Source: Rubrivivax sp. (GTDB lineage: Bacteria; Pseudomonadota; Gammaproteobacteria; Burkholderiales; Burkholderiaceae_C). From it: a DNA stretch of 64,000 bases. This document shows, piece after piece, positions 16,942 to 26,390 of the stretch. The number at the start of each line of letters is the position of its first letter. Positions within the stretch are counted from its first letter, which is position 1. The DNA is taken from positions 62,001 through 126,000 of the forward strand of contig JALHMT010000012.1 of NCBI GenBank assembly GCA_022843905.1. Reading direction: 5' to 3'. A model generated the notes under the pieces. That model was not told the DNA's origin. It made no database searches and saw only the letters and a program-made list of their open reading frames with translations. A program made the translations under genes and the position numbers.

Positions 16942-17358
16942 TCAGCTCCCGCCCAAGCCGCACCCCCGTCCCAGGCCATCACCCCCCGCCTTGCGCAGCG
17001 CCAGCTGCAGGCGCGCCCTCGCCGCAGGGTCCGCAAAGCGGTTGCCGAATTCCACGAGCGGGAAGTTGGGCTGCAGCCGCCGCACTTCGGCCAGTGCCTG
17101 CGCGTACTCCCCGCGGATGGCGTGGATGCGGCCGAGCTGCGCATCGGCGCGTGCGTTGGCTCCCGGGTCGTTGAGGCCGATGGCGTGGCGTGCCGCGCGT
17201 TCGGCCTGCCGGAGGCCTTGCGCCGGGTCTTCCATCCAGCCGAGGCTGGCGCGCTGGTCTTCGAGCTCGCTCTCGACGACGTAGGCCATCGCGTGGTCGG
17301 GCACCAGGCCGCGCGCCTGGGGCACCAGGGCGCGGCGCAGAGCCTGCGCCGACCTTCG
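16942..17358 (-). pseudogene. C-terminal remnant of a TPR-type cyclase or regulator
   Basis: The last 138 codons of an open frame read like the tail of an adenylate-cyclase/TPR or winged-helix/TPR protein: SLGWMEDPAQGLRQAERAARH, then AIGLND, AQLGRIHAIRGEYAQALAE and a final LRKAG. These are tetratricopeptide helices with the usual A-x-A-L-x-x-L spacing. Upstream of 17358 the frame is shadow sequence with no start or domain, so the N-terminal part has been lost. A complete relative lies at 51499-53109. Rest of 16804-17470: nothing seen. Confidence 0.45.
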
Positions 17359-17470
17359 ATCCAGCTTTCGGTTCCGCTTGCCGTCGACTGCTTCGCCGTC
17401 AGTGCGAAGTTCACGCGCGCTGCTCGAGCGCCGAGACGACTCGCGCGAAGCCGGGAGCGCACCCGCGTCC

Positions 17471-18850
17471 CTAGCGCCTGCTCGTGACGGCCGGCAGCAA
17501 GGGCTGCACGAATTCCCTGGCCACCTGGCGATTGGTCTTGGCCAGCTGCCGGAGGGCTTGGGGAATGGGAGCTGCGAGCCGGGCGGACTGGACCGCAGTC
17601 CAGAACCGATCGGCCGCCCGGGCCGCTGCCGACCAGACGGCTGGATTCGCACCGACCGCGCCGACCTTCGGGGTGATGGGCACCAGCGCAGGGTCCACTC
17701 CGCCACCCAGGGATGCGTAGCGCATGGGCAGGATGTCGTAGGCCGGCGCGACTCCCTGGTACTCGCCGTCCTCGCCGATGAGCAGCGATATGTTCTCGAA
17801 ATGGCAGTCGGTGTTCCCGATGAGCTCACTGAAAGCCGCCATCACGTCGATGTGATGGGCGTCGGCCGCGGCGATGTACCTGGCCTGCTCGCAGCGCGCC
17901 GCGAACTGCGACCAGGTGTCGCGATTGCCGAAGAACTCGTCGTCCACCGAGCCGGCCGACAGCATGCCCACACGACCATGGGGCCCGACGCGGTCAAACC
18001 GCTGCACCTCCAGGAAGACGTATTCATCCGAGGCGAGCAGCTGCGTGGGGGCCGAAGGCACCCCCACATCCCCCAACGCCGCGAGCGCCAGGTGCTCGAG
18101 GGGGAGCAGCCCGGCCATGCGGCTGCCGTGCTTTGCGAACTTCACGATGACGTGTCCCGAGTCCTCCACCATGGACAGGAACTTGGGTTGCTCGCCGCCG
18201 GCGCTGGAGCCATAGGAGGCCTCACGCAGCATCGCCGCCATCGCGTGGTAGTGCTCGAGCTTCTCTGCCACCGGCGTCGGCCCGATCCGCATCATCTCCA
18301 AAGTCCGTTGCACCGCGAACTCGCCGAACAGCAGATTGCCTGGCGGATGGGTGCCATGGGTGAAGAGGTAGACCACCCGGTGGTCGTCGCCCCAGTCCTT
18401 GAGGTTGGGAGGCAGCGACGAGCGCCCCCTCGAGGCGAACTCCGCCATCTGACGCCCGAGGAACCCCGAGGGGGCCGCAAACAGCATGTAGGGCGGCAGC
18501 CCTTCGTAGAGCCGGGTCAGCTTGCCCATTCGCTCGAGCGTCGCGCCGCCCACGAGGAATTCGACGTCAGCGAATGGCTCGATGGTGCCGCTGCGCAGCA
18601 CGCGATAGATGTGCTGACGCGCGCTCAAACCCTCTGGGAGCCCGCGCAGCAGCGCGTAGCGCGGCGTCCGGTCCCCGGTGATCTTGAATGAGGTGACCGA
18701 AGTGCCTAGACGCTGAATCGCTCGCGATAGAGTCGGCTGGCTCACCCCGAGCGCGGCAACGAGCTGCGCAGCCGACCGCGGACCGAAGCGAAGCTGTCGC
18801 TCCAGCGTCTGTGCGACAGCGGCTCCTGCCGAACGCATCTCGGCGCCCAT
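17471..18850 (-). CDS. HipA-like serine/threonine kinase with N-terminal helix-turn-helix (YjjJ type)
   Basis: A 459-residue protein. Residues 15-60 form a winged helix (ALGVSQPTLSRAIQRLG), fused to a HipA-type kinase. Kinase motifs are the SSAGGEQPKF loop, corresponding to the phosphorylatable loop of HipA, the catalytic GNTDCHFENISLL and the metal-binding APAYDILPM. E. coli YjjJ has the same order of domains. Typical HipBA systems encode the HTH as a separate antitoxin, HipB; none is present, so the fused domain may serve as DNA-binding autorepressor. ATG 18850 is chosen because it starts directly before the HTH; a palindrome and a TATAAT box lie just upstream. Confidence 0.85.
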   Translation of the reverse strand: MGAEMRSAGAAVAQTLERQLRFGPRSAAQLVAALGVSQPTLSRAIQRLGTSVTSFKITGDRTPRYALLRGLPEGLSARQHIYRVLRSGTIEPFADVEFLVGGATLERMGKLTRLYEGLPPYMLFAAPSGFLGRQMAEFASRGRSSLPPNLKDWGDDHRVVYLFTHGTHPPGNLLFGEFAVQRTLEMMRIGPTPVAEKLEHYHAMAAMLREASYGSSAGGEQPKFLSMVEDSGHVIVKFAKHGSRMAGLLPLEHLALAALGDVGVPSAPTQLLASDEYVFLEVQRFDRVGPHGRVGMLSAGSVDDEFFGNRDTWSQFAARCEQARYIAAADAHHIDVMAAFSELIGNTDCHFENISLLIGEDGEYQGVAPAYDILPMRYASLGGGVDPALVPITPKVGAVGANPAVWSAAARAADRFWTAVQSARLAAPIPQALRQLAKTNRQVAREFVQPLLPAVTSRR

Positions 18851-18877
18851 TTGAATGCTTGAGTGAATAGCTCGTGG

Positions 18878-18896
18878 AATTGTTCGAGCAATTATA
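18878..18896 (-). promoter_or_regulatory. promoter and imperfect palindromic operator of the HipA-like gene
   Basis: On the minus strand a perfect TATAAT lies at 18896-18891, 41 bases before the start. It abuts the 16-base imperfect palindrome AATTGTTCGAGCAATT (18878-18893, 14 of 16 positions symmetric). The predicted transcription start falls inside the palindrome. The -35 region is poor. A perfect -10 is rare in DNA this GC-rich. The site suits autorepression by the fused HTH. Confidence 0.55.
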
Positions 18897-19062
18897 TGAG
18901 AGATGAAGTACCTGCGCGATGGACCCCCAGCTGGCTGTACGCCAGCGAACAGACCCGAACGACCCCGGCGGGCACGCTTCGTTTCCAAGACCCCGCAGGC
19001 CTGACGGGCCCAGCATGCCCCGTCCAGGCCCGCAGAAACAACCCTTCCCTGGAGTTCCTCCC

Positions 19063-20139
19063 ATGCTCTTCGACCAGTTCTCCGCGCGTTCGCTGCAGCT
19101 CGCCAACCGCATCGTGATGGCACCGCTGACACGCAGCCGGGCCACGCCCGCGCACACGCCGAATGCGCTGATGGCCACGTACTACGGCCAGCGTGCGACG
19201 GCCGGCCTGATCATCAGCGAGGGCACCTCGCCCAGCCCCAACGGTCTGGGCTACCCGCGCATCCCCGGGCTGTACGACAAGGCGCAGGCCGAGGCCTGGA
19301 AGGCCAGCACGGCGGCCGTGCACGAGCAGGGCGGCAAGATCTTCGTGCAGTTCATGCACTGCGGCCGCGTGGCGCATGTCGCCAACCTGCCGGCCGGCGC
19401 CGAGGTGCTGGGCCCCGGCAACGAGGTGTGCCCGGGCGAGATGTACACCGACACGCAGGGCATGCAGCCGCACAGCCCGCCGCGCGCGATGACCCTCGAC
19501 GACCTCGAGCACGTCATCGAGGAACACGTGGCCGCCGCGAAGCTGGCGATGGATGCGGGCTTCGACGGCGTCGAGCTGCACGGTGCCAACGGCTACCTGA
19601 TCGAGCAGTTCCTCAACCCGCTCGTCAACCAGCGCACCGACGGCTACGGCGGCAGCGACGAACGCCGCAACCGCCTGGCGCTGGAGATCGCGCGCGCCAC
19701 CATCGCCGCCATCGGCCGCGATCGGGTGGGCATGCGGCTGTCGCCCTACGGCGTGTTCAACGGCACCGGCGCCTTCCCCGAGGTGCAGGCGCAGTACCTG
19801 ACGCTGGTCCACTCCCTGTCGGCACTGGGCTTGCTGTACGTGCACCTGGTCGACCACTCGGCTATGGGCGCGCCGCCGGTGCCGGCCGATTTCAAGCTCA
19901 AGCTGCGTGCGGGCTTCGATGGCCTGTTCATCGTGTCCGGCGGCTTCGACCATGCCAGCGCCGAACAGGCCTTGCTCGACAAGAAGGGGGACCTCGTCGC
20001 CTTCGGGCGCCCGTTCCTGGCCAATCCCGACCTGGTGGCGCGCATGCGCAAGGACGCCCCGCTCAACGCTCCGGATGAAGCCACCTTCTACGTGCCCGGC
20101 GCCAAGGGCTACACCGACTATCCCGCCCTGGCCGCCTGA
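19063..20139 (+). CDS. NADH:flavin oxidoreductase, old yellow enzyme family
   Basis: A 358-residue FMN enzyme with TIM-barrel fold. The active-site pair is in ELHGANGYLIEQFL (H and N three apart), and NPLVNQRTDGYGGS is the family signature. Near the N terminus, VMAPLTRSRA binds FMN. It would reduce activated double bonds of enals, maleimides or nitro compounds (NemA-like). ATG 19063, with GGAG 11 bases upstream, gives a normal-length protein. It is divergent from the HipA-like gene; no shared function is evident. Confidence 0.92.
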   Translation: MLFDQFSARSLQLANRIVMAPLTRSRATPAHTPNALMATYYGQRATAGLIISEGTSPSPNGLGYPRIPGLYDKAQAEAWKASTAAVHEQGGKIFVQFMHCGRVAHVANLPAGAEVLGPGNEVCPGEMYTDTQGMQPHSPPRAMTLDDLEHVIEEHVAAAKLAMDAGFDGVELHGANGYLIEQFLNPLVNQRTDGYGGSDERRNRLALEIARATIAAIGRDRVGMRLSPYGVFNGTGAFPEVQAQYLTLVHSLSALGLLYVHLVDHSAMGAPPVPADFKLKLRAGFDGLFIVSGGFDHASAEQALLDKKGDLVAFGRPFLANPDLVARMRKDAPLNAPDEATFYVPGAKGYTDYPALAA

Positions 20140-20190
20140 TCCAGGCAGGCCCCGCTTGCAGGGTGAACATGGCACCAGAGGTCGCGGGCG

Positions 20191-21162
20191 ATGACGTCCA
20201 TCGTGAACAGCGTGGCGTACCGGGACGGCCAGGATCTCGGCGAGGTCCCCCTCGACCAGATCAGCGACGTCCTCAGGCAGCCCGGCACCTTCGTGTGGCT
20301 GGGTCTGCACGAGCCCGACGACGTGCTGCTGCTCAAGATCCAGGGCGAGTTCGGCCTGCATGAACTGGCCGTCGAAGACGCCCACCACGCCCACCAGAGA
20401 CCCAAGATCGAGGCCTACAGCAACTCGCTGTTCATCGTGCTGAAGACGGCGCAGCTGGAAGGGGGCGCGGTGGTCTACGGCGAGACGCACCTCTTCGTCG
20501 GTGCCAACTTCCTGGTGTCGGTGCGGCACGGCGCCTCGTCGAGCTACGCCCAGGTCCTGCAGCGATGCGAAGTCGGCAACAAGGGTCTGCGCAAGGGGCC
20601 CGGATTCGCGCTGTATGCGCTGCTGGACTTCGTGGCCGACAACTACCAACCCATCGTGGCGCAGTTCGAGCAGGACTTCGAAGCCATCGAGACCGACATC
20701 TTCAAGGACCGCTACGACGGTCTGGTGATCGAGCGTCTGTACATGTTGAAGCGCCGGCTGCTGGAGTTGCGCAACGCGGCCCTGCCTCTGGCGGACATCA
20801 GCGCCGAGCTGATGCGCCTGCATGAAGATGTGATCCCGAAGGAACTGCGCGCCTACTTCCGAGACATCCAGGATCACGTCTCGCGGCTGGTGGGCCAGGT
20901 CGACGGCATGCGCGACATGCTGACCACGGCCATGCAGGTGAACCTGGCCCTGGTCGCCAACAACCAGAACGAGGTCGTCAAGCGCCTGGCAGGCTGGGGC
21001 GCGATCCTCGCCATCCCCACCGTGGTGTTCAGCCTGTACGGCATGAACTTCGAAGACATGCCCGAGCTGACGTGGCGCGCGGGCTACCCCCTGGCCGTGG
21101 GCGCGACCCTGCTCGGCTGCGTCTTCGTCTACCGGCGGCTGCGTCGTGCCGGATGGGTCTAG
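20191..21162 (+). CDS. CorA-family magnesium/cobalt transport protein
   Basis: A 323-residue protein with a large N-terminal cytosolic domain and two C-terminal membrane helices (about 264-284 and 300-318). The signature YGMNFEDMPEL, containing the GMN selectivity motif, stands between the helices. The sequence looks like the CorA/ZntB branch. It should form a pentameric Mg2+ or related divalent-metal channel. It stands alone, 50 bases after the oxidoreductase gene. Confidence 0.92.
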   Translation: MTSIVNSVAYRDGQDLGEVPLDQISDVLRQPGTFVWLGLHEPDDVLLLKIQGEFGLHELAVEDAHHAHQRPKIEAYSNSLFIVLKTAQLEGGAVVYGETHLFVGANFLVSVRHGASSSYAQVLQRCEVGNKGLRKGPGFALYALLDFVADNYQPIVAQFEQDFEAIETDIFKDRYDGLVIERLYMLKRRLLELRNAALPLADISAELMRLHEDVIPKELRAYFRDIQDHVSRLVGQVDGMRDMLTTAMQVNLALVANNQNEVVKRLAGWGAILAIPTVVFSLYGMNFEDMPELTWRAGYPLAVGATLLGCVFVYRRLRRAGWV

Positions 21163-21278
21163 CCTTCGACGGCCCGGGGCGTAGGTTCCAGGCTGGTCGT
21201 ATCGGTCGCCCGAATCTGGCATGACCTTGTACGCCCGAGGTCTGGTACGGTGGCCGATCCCTCCCTCCTGCCGCCGCC

Positions 21279-22853
21279 ATGCTCCAAGACAGCTTCGACA
21301 TCCTGATCTCGGGCGGTGAGCTCATCGACGGCACGGGTTCGCCCGCCTTCCGCGCCGACGTCGGCGTTCGCGGCGACCGCATCGTCGCCGTGGGCGATCT
21401 GGCCGGCGCCTCGGCGACGCAGGTGCTCGACGCGCGCGGGCTGGCGGTGGCGCCCGGCTTCATCGACATCCACACGCACTCCGACTTCACGCTGATGGTG
21501 GACGGCCGCGCCGACAGCCAGATCTGCCAGGGCGTGACCACCGAGGTCATCGGCCAGTGCGGCTTCAGCGCCGCGCCGATGGGCGATCCGCCCGACCCGG
21601 GCCAGATGCTCGGGCCCGTCGATGCCGGCGTGCCCATCTCCTGGCGCAGCTTCGGCCAGTACCTCGACGCGCTGCAGGGTGCACGGCCGGCCGTCAACGT
21701 GGCCGCCTTCGTCGGGCACGGCGCCTTGTGGCGGGCTGCGGGGTCGGGCGGTGTGACGGCGATGGAGCGGCTGGCCGAACAGGCTTTCGACGAAGGCGCC
21801 ATCGGTCTGTCGACGGGGCTGGAGTACTGGCCCGGCAACGAGGCGCCCGAAGAGGAGATCGTGGCGATGGCGCGCGTGGCCGCGCGCCGCGGCGGGCTGT
21901 ACGCCACGCACGTGCGCAACCGTGACGTCGACATCGAGAAGGGCTTCGCAGAAGCCCTGCGCGCCGCGCGGCGCAGCGGCGCACGGCTGCAGATCTCGCA
22001 CATCCAGCCCAAGTTCGGCGCGCCGCCGCGCGCCATGGCGCAGGCGCTGGAGGCGATCCACCGCGCCCGCACCGACGGTGTCGACGCCGCCTTCGACGTC
22101 ATCCCGCATGACTGGGCCCACACCGTCGTCGTATCGGTGCTGCCCGCCTGGGCGCGCGAGGGCGGCACGCCCGCCACCTTGCAGCGCCTGTCCGACCCCG
22201 TGCAGCGCGAGCGCATGAAGCACAACCCGAAGCCCATCTGGCGCCTGGTGACCGAAGGGCGCTGGGAGCGCATCGCGCTGCTGCAGTCGGCGGCGCACCC
22301 GGAGCTGGTGGGCATGGACATCGCCAGCATCGCGCGGCAGCGCGGCCGCGACCCGCACGACACCGTGTTCGACCTGCTGCTGGAAGAGGGCGAGGGTCTG
22401 GCGCAGATGATGTGGACCTCGCGCAACTTCGAGGACAGCGACATCTGCCTGTGCCTGCGCGACCCGGTCTGCTCGGTGATGTCCGACACGCTGGCGGTGT
22501 CGCCGGCCGGCCCGCTGAAGGACGTCATCGGTTCGCTCAGCGGCTACGGCTGGACGGCGCGGCTGCTGGGTCACTACACGCGCGAGATGGGCGTGCTGAC
22601 GCTGGCCGAGGCGGTGCACCGCATCACCGGGCGTCCTGCCGAGCGGCTGCGGCTGGTCGACCGCGGCATCGTGCGGCGGTCGGCCTTCGCCGACCTGGTG
22701 GTCTTCGACCCCGCCGCGGTGCGCGACCAGTCGTCCATCGCCACGCCGGCCACCCATCCCGCGGGCTTCCGCCACGTGGTGGTGAACGGGCAGGTCGTGC
22801 TGCGCGAGGGCGTGCGCAACGCCGAGCGGCCCGGCCGCGTGCTGGGTCGCTGA
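21279..22853 (+). CDS. N-acyl-D-amino-acid deacylase (D-aminoacylase), amidohydrolase superfamily
   Basis: A 524-residue metal-dependent amidohydrolase. The zinc motif is H65 and H67 in FIDIHTHSDF. The FVGHGALWRA region, the later IQPKFG segment and the C-terminal ADLVVFDPAAV strand, typical of urease-like amidohydrolases, fit the D-aminoacylase branch. It would cleave N-acylated D-amino acids. A ~115-base gap from the CorA stop separates it, so it probably has its own promoter. It converges on the Kef-type gene with 15 bases between stops. Confidence 0.85.
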   Translation: MLQDSFDILISGGELIDGTGSPAFRADVGVRGDRIVAVGDLAGASATQVLDARGLAVAPGFIDIHTHSDFTLMVDGRADSQICQGVTTEVIGQCGFSAAPMGDPPDPGQMLGPVDAGVPISWRSFGQYLDALQGARPAVNVAAFVGHGALWRAAGSGGVTAMERLAEQAFDEGAIGLSTGLEYWPGNEAPEEEIVAMARVAARRGGLYATHVRNRDVDIEKGFAEALRAARRSGARLQISHIQPKFGAPPRAMAQALEAIHRARTDGVDAAFDVIPHDWAHTVVVSVLPAWAREGGTPATLQRLSDPVQRERMKHNPKPIWRLVTEGRWERIALLQSAAHPELVGMDIASIARQRGRDPHDTVFDLLLEEGEGLAQMMWTSRNFEDSDICLCLRDPVCSVMSDTLAVSPAGPLKDVIGSLSGYGWTARLLGHYTREMGVLTLAEAVHRITGRPAERLRLVDRGIVRRSAFADLVVFDPAAVRDQSSIATPATHPAGFRHVVVNGQVVLREGVRNAERPGRVLGR

Positions 22854-22868
22854 GCCGCTGCACTTTCT

Positions 22869-24683
22869 TCAGGGCTTGGCCGAGGTCACCGCCGCCGTCT
22901 CTTCGCTCAACGGCACGCCCGCACGCGTGGGCGGGCTCAGCGGTTCGGGCTTCATGCGGTTGCTGTGCATCAGTTCCACGCCGGCCAGCATGCCGCCGGT
23001 GGCCTGCAGTTCCAGGCGCTCCTGGTCGCGGCGGCGTACGTCGGCGGCCACCGCGGCGGCCTCGTCGGGCCCGGCGCCCACGCAGCGCAGGGCGGCTTCC
23101 CCGAACGCGCTGGCCGACTCGAAGGTCTCGCGGATCTGGTAATCCACGCCCGAGGCCAGCAGTTTCAGCGCGTGCGCGCGGTCGTAGGACCGCACCAGCA
23201 GCCTGGCCTGCGGGAACTCGTGCTTCACCAGTTCGGCGATCTTCAGCGAAGCCTCCTTGTCGTCCACGCACACGGCGATGGCCATCGCCGTGGCGGCGCC
23301 CGAGGCGTGCAGCACGTCCAGCCGTGTCCCGTCGCCGTAGTAGACCTTGAAGCCGAAGCGCTCGGCGGTCTGGATCATCTCCACGTCCATGTCGATGATG
23401 GAGACGTCCACGCGCCGCGCCAGCAGTGACTGGCTGGCCACCTGGCCGAAGCGGCCGAAGCCGATCATCAGCACGCTGCCGCTGAGGCCGTCGGGGCGTT
23501 CCACGCGGTCGGTCGATGCCGCGGTGGCCGGCACCAGCCACTTCAGCGCGCCCACGGCCAGGGGCGTGAGCGCCATCGAGAAGATGACGACGGCCGTCAT
23601 CACGGCGTTCACGGTGCCGTCGATGAGGCCGGCCTGTTGCGCGGCGACATACAGCACGAAGGCGAACTCGCCGCCCTGCGCCATCAGCACCATGCGGTGC
23701 ACGGCGTCGGCATGGCGGGCGCGGAAGACGCGTGCCACGGCGTAGATGCCGAGCGCCTTGACGAGCATGAAGACGGCCACCGCCGCCACGATCTGCTGCC
23801 CCTGCGTGGCGAACACGGCGATGTCCAGCGACATGCCCACGCTCAGGAAGAACAGGCCCAGCAGGATGCCGCGGAAGGGCTCGATGTCGGCTTCCAGCTG
23901 GTGGCGGAAGCTCGACTCCGACAGCATCACGCCGGCCAGGAAGGCGCCCATCGCCATCGACAGCCCGGCCGACTGCATCAGCAGCGCCGAGCCCAGCACC
24001 ACCAGCAGCGCGGCGGCCGTCATCACCTCGCGCGCCTTGGCCGCCGCGAGGATCCTGAACAGCGGGTTCAGCAGCCAGCGCCCGGCCACCATCACGAAGG
24101 CCACCGCCACCACCGCCACGCCCACCACCAGCCACAGCGGCCGGCCGGAGTCGACGTGCACCGGCCCGATGAGCGCCACGATGAGCAGCAGCGGCACGAT
24201 GGCCAGGTCTTCCAGCAGGAGGATGGACACCACCTTCTGACCGCGCGGGCTGACGGTCTCGCCGCGCTCGTCCATCAGCAGCATCACCGTGGCGGTGGAC
24301 GTCAGTACGAAGCCGGTGGCACCCACGAAGGCCACCGGCAGGCTCAGCCCGAACAGCAGCCCGACGCCGGTGAGCAGGGCGCTGCACACCAGCACCTGCG
24401 CCAGGCCGAGGCCGAAGATGTCGTGGCGCAGGCTCCACAGGCGCTTGGGCTGCATCTCCAGGCCGATGATGAACAGGAACATCACCACGCCGAGCTCGGC
24501 CACGTGCAGGATGGCGGCCGGGTCGGCGAACAGCGCCGCACCGAAGGGCCCGATGGCCACGCCCGCCGCCAGGTAGCCCAGCACCGAGCCCAGGCCCAGC
24601 TTCTTGAACAGCGGCACCGCGACCACGCCGGCAGCGAGCAGGGCAACGACCTGCACGAGTTGTTCGCCACCTGCTGCTGCCAT
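22869..24683 (-). CDS. KefB/KefC-like monovalent cation:proton antiporter with NAD-binding domain
   Basis: A 604-residue CPA2 antiporter with about 12 membrane helices in residues 5-385 (core motif LGYLAAGVAIGPFG near 35) and a TrkA-N/RCK domain beginning with the VLMIGFGRFGQ Rossmann loop near residue 410. It would expel K+ in exchange for H+ or Na+, gated by nucleotide or glutathione adducts. The C terminus has a short variable tail. Ancillary KefF/KefG is not visible nearby, although an old yellow enzyme is encoded 3 kb away. Confidence 0.9.
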   Translation of the reverse strand: MAAAGGEQLVQVVALLAAGVVAVPLFKKLGLGSVLGYLAAGVAIGPFGAALFADPAAILHVAELGVVMFLFIIGLEMQPKRLWSLRHDIFGLGLAQVLVCSALLTGVGLLFGLSLPVAFVGATGFVLTSTATVMLLMDERGETVSPRGQKVVSILLLEDLAIVPLLLIVALIGPVHVDSGRPLWLVVGVAVVAVAFVMVAGRWLLNPLFRILAAAKAREVMTAAALLVVLGSALLMQSAGLSMAMGAFLAGVMLSESSFRHQLEADIEPFRGILLGLFFLSVGMSLDIAVFATQGQQIVAAVAVFMLVKALGIYAVARVFRARHADAVHRMVLMAQGGEFAFVLYVAAQQAGLIDGTVNAVMTAVVIFSMALTPLAVGALKWLVPATAASTDRVERPDGLSGSVLMIGFGRFGQVASQSLLARRVDVSIIDMDVEMIQTAERFGFKVYYGDGTRLDVLHASGAATAMAIAVCVDDKEASLKIAELVKHEFPQARLLVRSYDRAHALKLLASGVDYQIRETFESASAFGEAALRCVGAGPDEAAAVAADVRRRDQERLELQATGGMLAGVELMHSNRMKPEPLSPPTRAGVPLSEETAAVTSAKP

Positions 24684-24872
24684 CGGCCGTGTCCCTTCTG
24701 AAAGCTGGGCTGCGGTCCCTCGAGCGGGCCAGCGGTGACCCGTTCTACATCAATTCCGCAAGTCGGACTTGAAGGGTGGGAGCGGCCGACCAAGGCGCTG
24801 GGGGTCGCGCTGTACCGAAGCGACAGGCCCGCAGCCCGGGCCGGCCCGGCGAGGAAGGCGCACACTCGGCCC

Positions 24873-26006
24873 ATGAGCACCTTTCCCGCCTTCATCATCG
24901 ACAACGTCGACGCCATCGTCGACGAGTGGGAGGCCTTCGCCCGCACGACCGGGCCGGCTGCCGCCAACCTGTCGGTGAGCGGCTTGCGCGACCATGCCAA
25001 GGTGGTGCTGCAGGCCGTGGCCGCCGACATGGGGAGCTACCAGAACGCCGTCGAGCAGCACCAGAAGTCGCTGGGGGCGCCGGAGCCGGTTCAACCCGGC
25101 CAGGTGCAGCGCACGTCGCGGCTGCACGCCCAGCACCGCTTCGAACAAGGCTTCACGCTGACCGAGATGGTGTCGGAGTACCGCGCGCTGCGCGCCTCGG
25201 TGATCCGGCGCTGGACGGCGCAGCTCCCGACCGCCGACGAGGCGCAGCTGGCCGCGCTGACGCGCTTCGGCGAAGCCATCGACGAAGGTCTGACCGAGTC
25301 CATCGCCTGGTACTCCAAACGCCTGGAAGACTCGCGCAACCTGCTCGTCGGTGCCTTCGCGCACGACCTGCGCAGTCCGCTGGGCGCCGTGCGCATGTCG
25401 GCCGAGTACCTGCTGCGCACCGACAAGCTGCGCGACGGCGAACTGCGCGCGGTCGGCCGCATCGTGTCGTCGTCGATGCGCATGGGCCGCTACGTCAACG
25501 ACCTGCTCGACTTCACGCAGACGCTGCTGGGTGCGGGCCTGCCCATCGTGCGCGGCACGCTGGACCTGGCGGCATTGTGCGAGGACGTGGTCGACGAACA
25601 GCGTGCCGCCCACCCCGAGGCCAAGATCGAGTTCGAGGCCACGGCGCCGGTGATGGGGCAGTGGGACGCCCAGCGCCTGTCGCAGGTCATCGGCAACCTC
25701 GTTTCGAACGGCATCAGCCATGGTGAGCCGGGCGAGCCGGTCACCGTGCGACTGCGCGCCGGTGCCGGCGAGGCCACCCTCGAGGTGCACAACCTGGGCG
25801 ATCCCATAGCCCCCGCGGCGCTCGGCACGCTGTTCCAGCCGCTCATGCAGGGACGCGGCGAGGGCGAGCGTCGGCGCGGCGCGTCGGGGCTGGGGCTGGG
25901 CCTGTACATCGTGCGCGAGATCACCGTGGCGCACGGCGGCAAGGTGGGCGTGGTGTCGGAGGCCGCCACGGGGACGACCTTCACGGTGGCGCTGCCCGTG
26001 GCCTGA
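24873..26006 (+). CDS. soluble sensor histidine kinase with RsbRD-like N-terminal domain
   Basis: A 377-residue cytosolic kinase. Residues 1-150 are helical and resemble the RsbR/RsbRD N-terminal globin-like domain. The phospho-acceptor is H164 in FAHDLRSPLGAVR; the ATPase domain has an N box VIGNLVSNGISHG and a G2 box GLGLGLYIVREI. No membrane segment is present, so it should sense an intracellular signal. No response regulator gene is adjacent. ATG 24873 is chosen because upstream codons to 24735 look non-coding. Confidence 0.85.
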   Translation: MSTFPAFIIDNVDAIVDEWEAFARTTGPAAANLSVSGLRDHAKVVLQAVAADMGSYQNAVEQHQKSLGAPEPVQPGQVQRTSRLHAQHRFEQGFTLTEMVSEYRALRASVIRRWTAQLPTADEAQLAALTRFGEAIDEGLTESIAWYSKRLEDSRNLLVGAFAHDLRSPLGAVRMSAEYLLRTDKLRDGELRAVGRIVSSSMRMGRYVNDLLDFTQTLLGAGLPIVRGTLDLAALCEDVVDEQRAAHPEAKIEFEATAPVMGQWDAQRLSQVIGNLVSNGISHGEPGEPVTVRLRAGAGEATLEVHNLGDPIAPAALGTLFQPLMQGRGEGERRRGASGLGLGLYIVREITVAHGGKVGVVSEAATGTTFTVALPVA

Positions 26007-26040
26007 CGTCGATCGGCGATGCCGGCCGTCGCGAAGGCGG

Positions 26041-26355
26041 TCAGTACGACAGCTTGTGCGTGTCGACGTCGATGTGCACCTCGTCGCTGCCCAGCAAGGC
26101 CGTGGCCGCCAGGGCGAAGTCCCCGCGCAGCCGCTCGTCGGCCTGGAAGCCGTGGGCATCGATGGCCTGCGCCAGTGCCACCAGCTTGTCGCCGCTCAGC
26201 ACCTTGCCCATCGGGCGCAGCGGCTCGCAGTCGTGGGCGTTGAACTGCTCGTCGAGCCAGCGCCGCGCTTCGACGGCGGCCATGCGGCTGCCGTCGGGCG
26301 GCACGTGGCAGATGACTTCGACGGGACCGAAGGACAGGCGGACGGTGGCTCTCAT
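26041..26355 (-). CDS. small protein downstream of arsA, unidentified
   Basis: A 104-residue soluble protein 35 bases after the ArsA stop, on the same strand, so probably co-transcribed. It is mixed alpha/beta with a single cysteine (VICHVPP) and an acidic C-terminal strand EVHIDVDTHKLSY. It lacks the vicinal cysteine pairs of ArsD, the metallochaperone normally next to ArsA, and shows no HTH. I do not recognise the family. Its position suggests a partner for ArsA. Confidence 0.6.
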   Translation of the reverse strand: MRATVRLSFGPVEVICHVPPDGSRMAAVEARRWLDEQFNAHDCEPLRPMGKVLSGDKLVALAQAIDAHGFQADERLRGDFALAATALLGSDEVHIDVDTHKLSY

Positions 26356-26390
26356 GGGGGTGGCCTCGTGATGGATCTCTGGACGTCTGC

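Noticed and set aside
20140..20190. Possible riboswitch ahead of the CorA gene
   Set aside because: The gap is only 51 bases and no conserved magnesium riboswitch core can be recognised.
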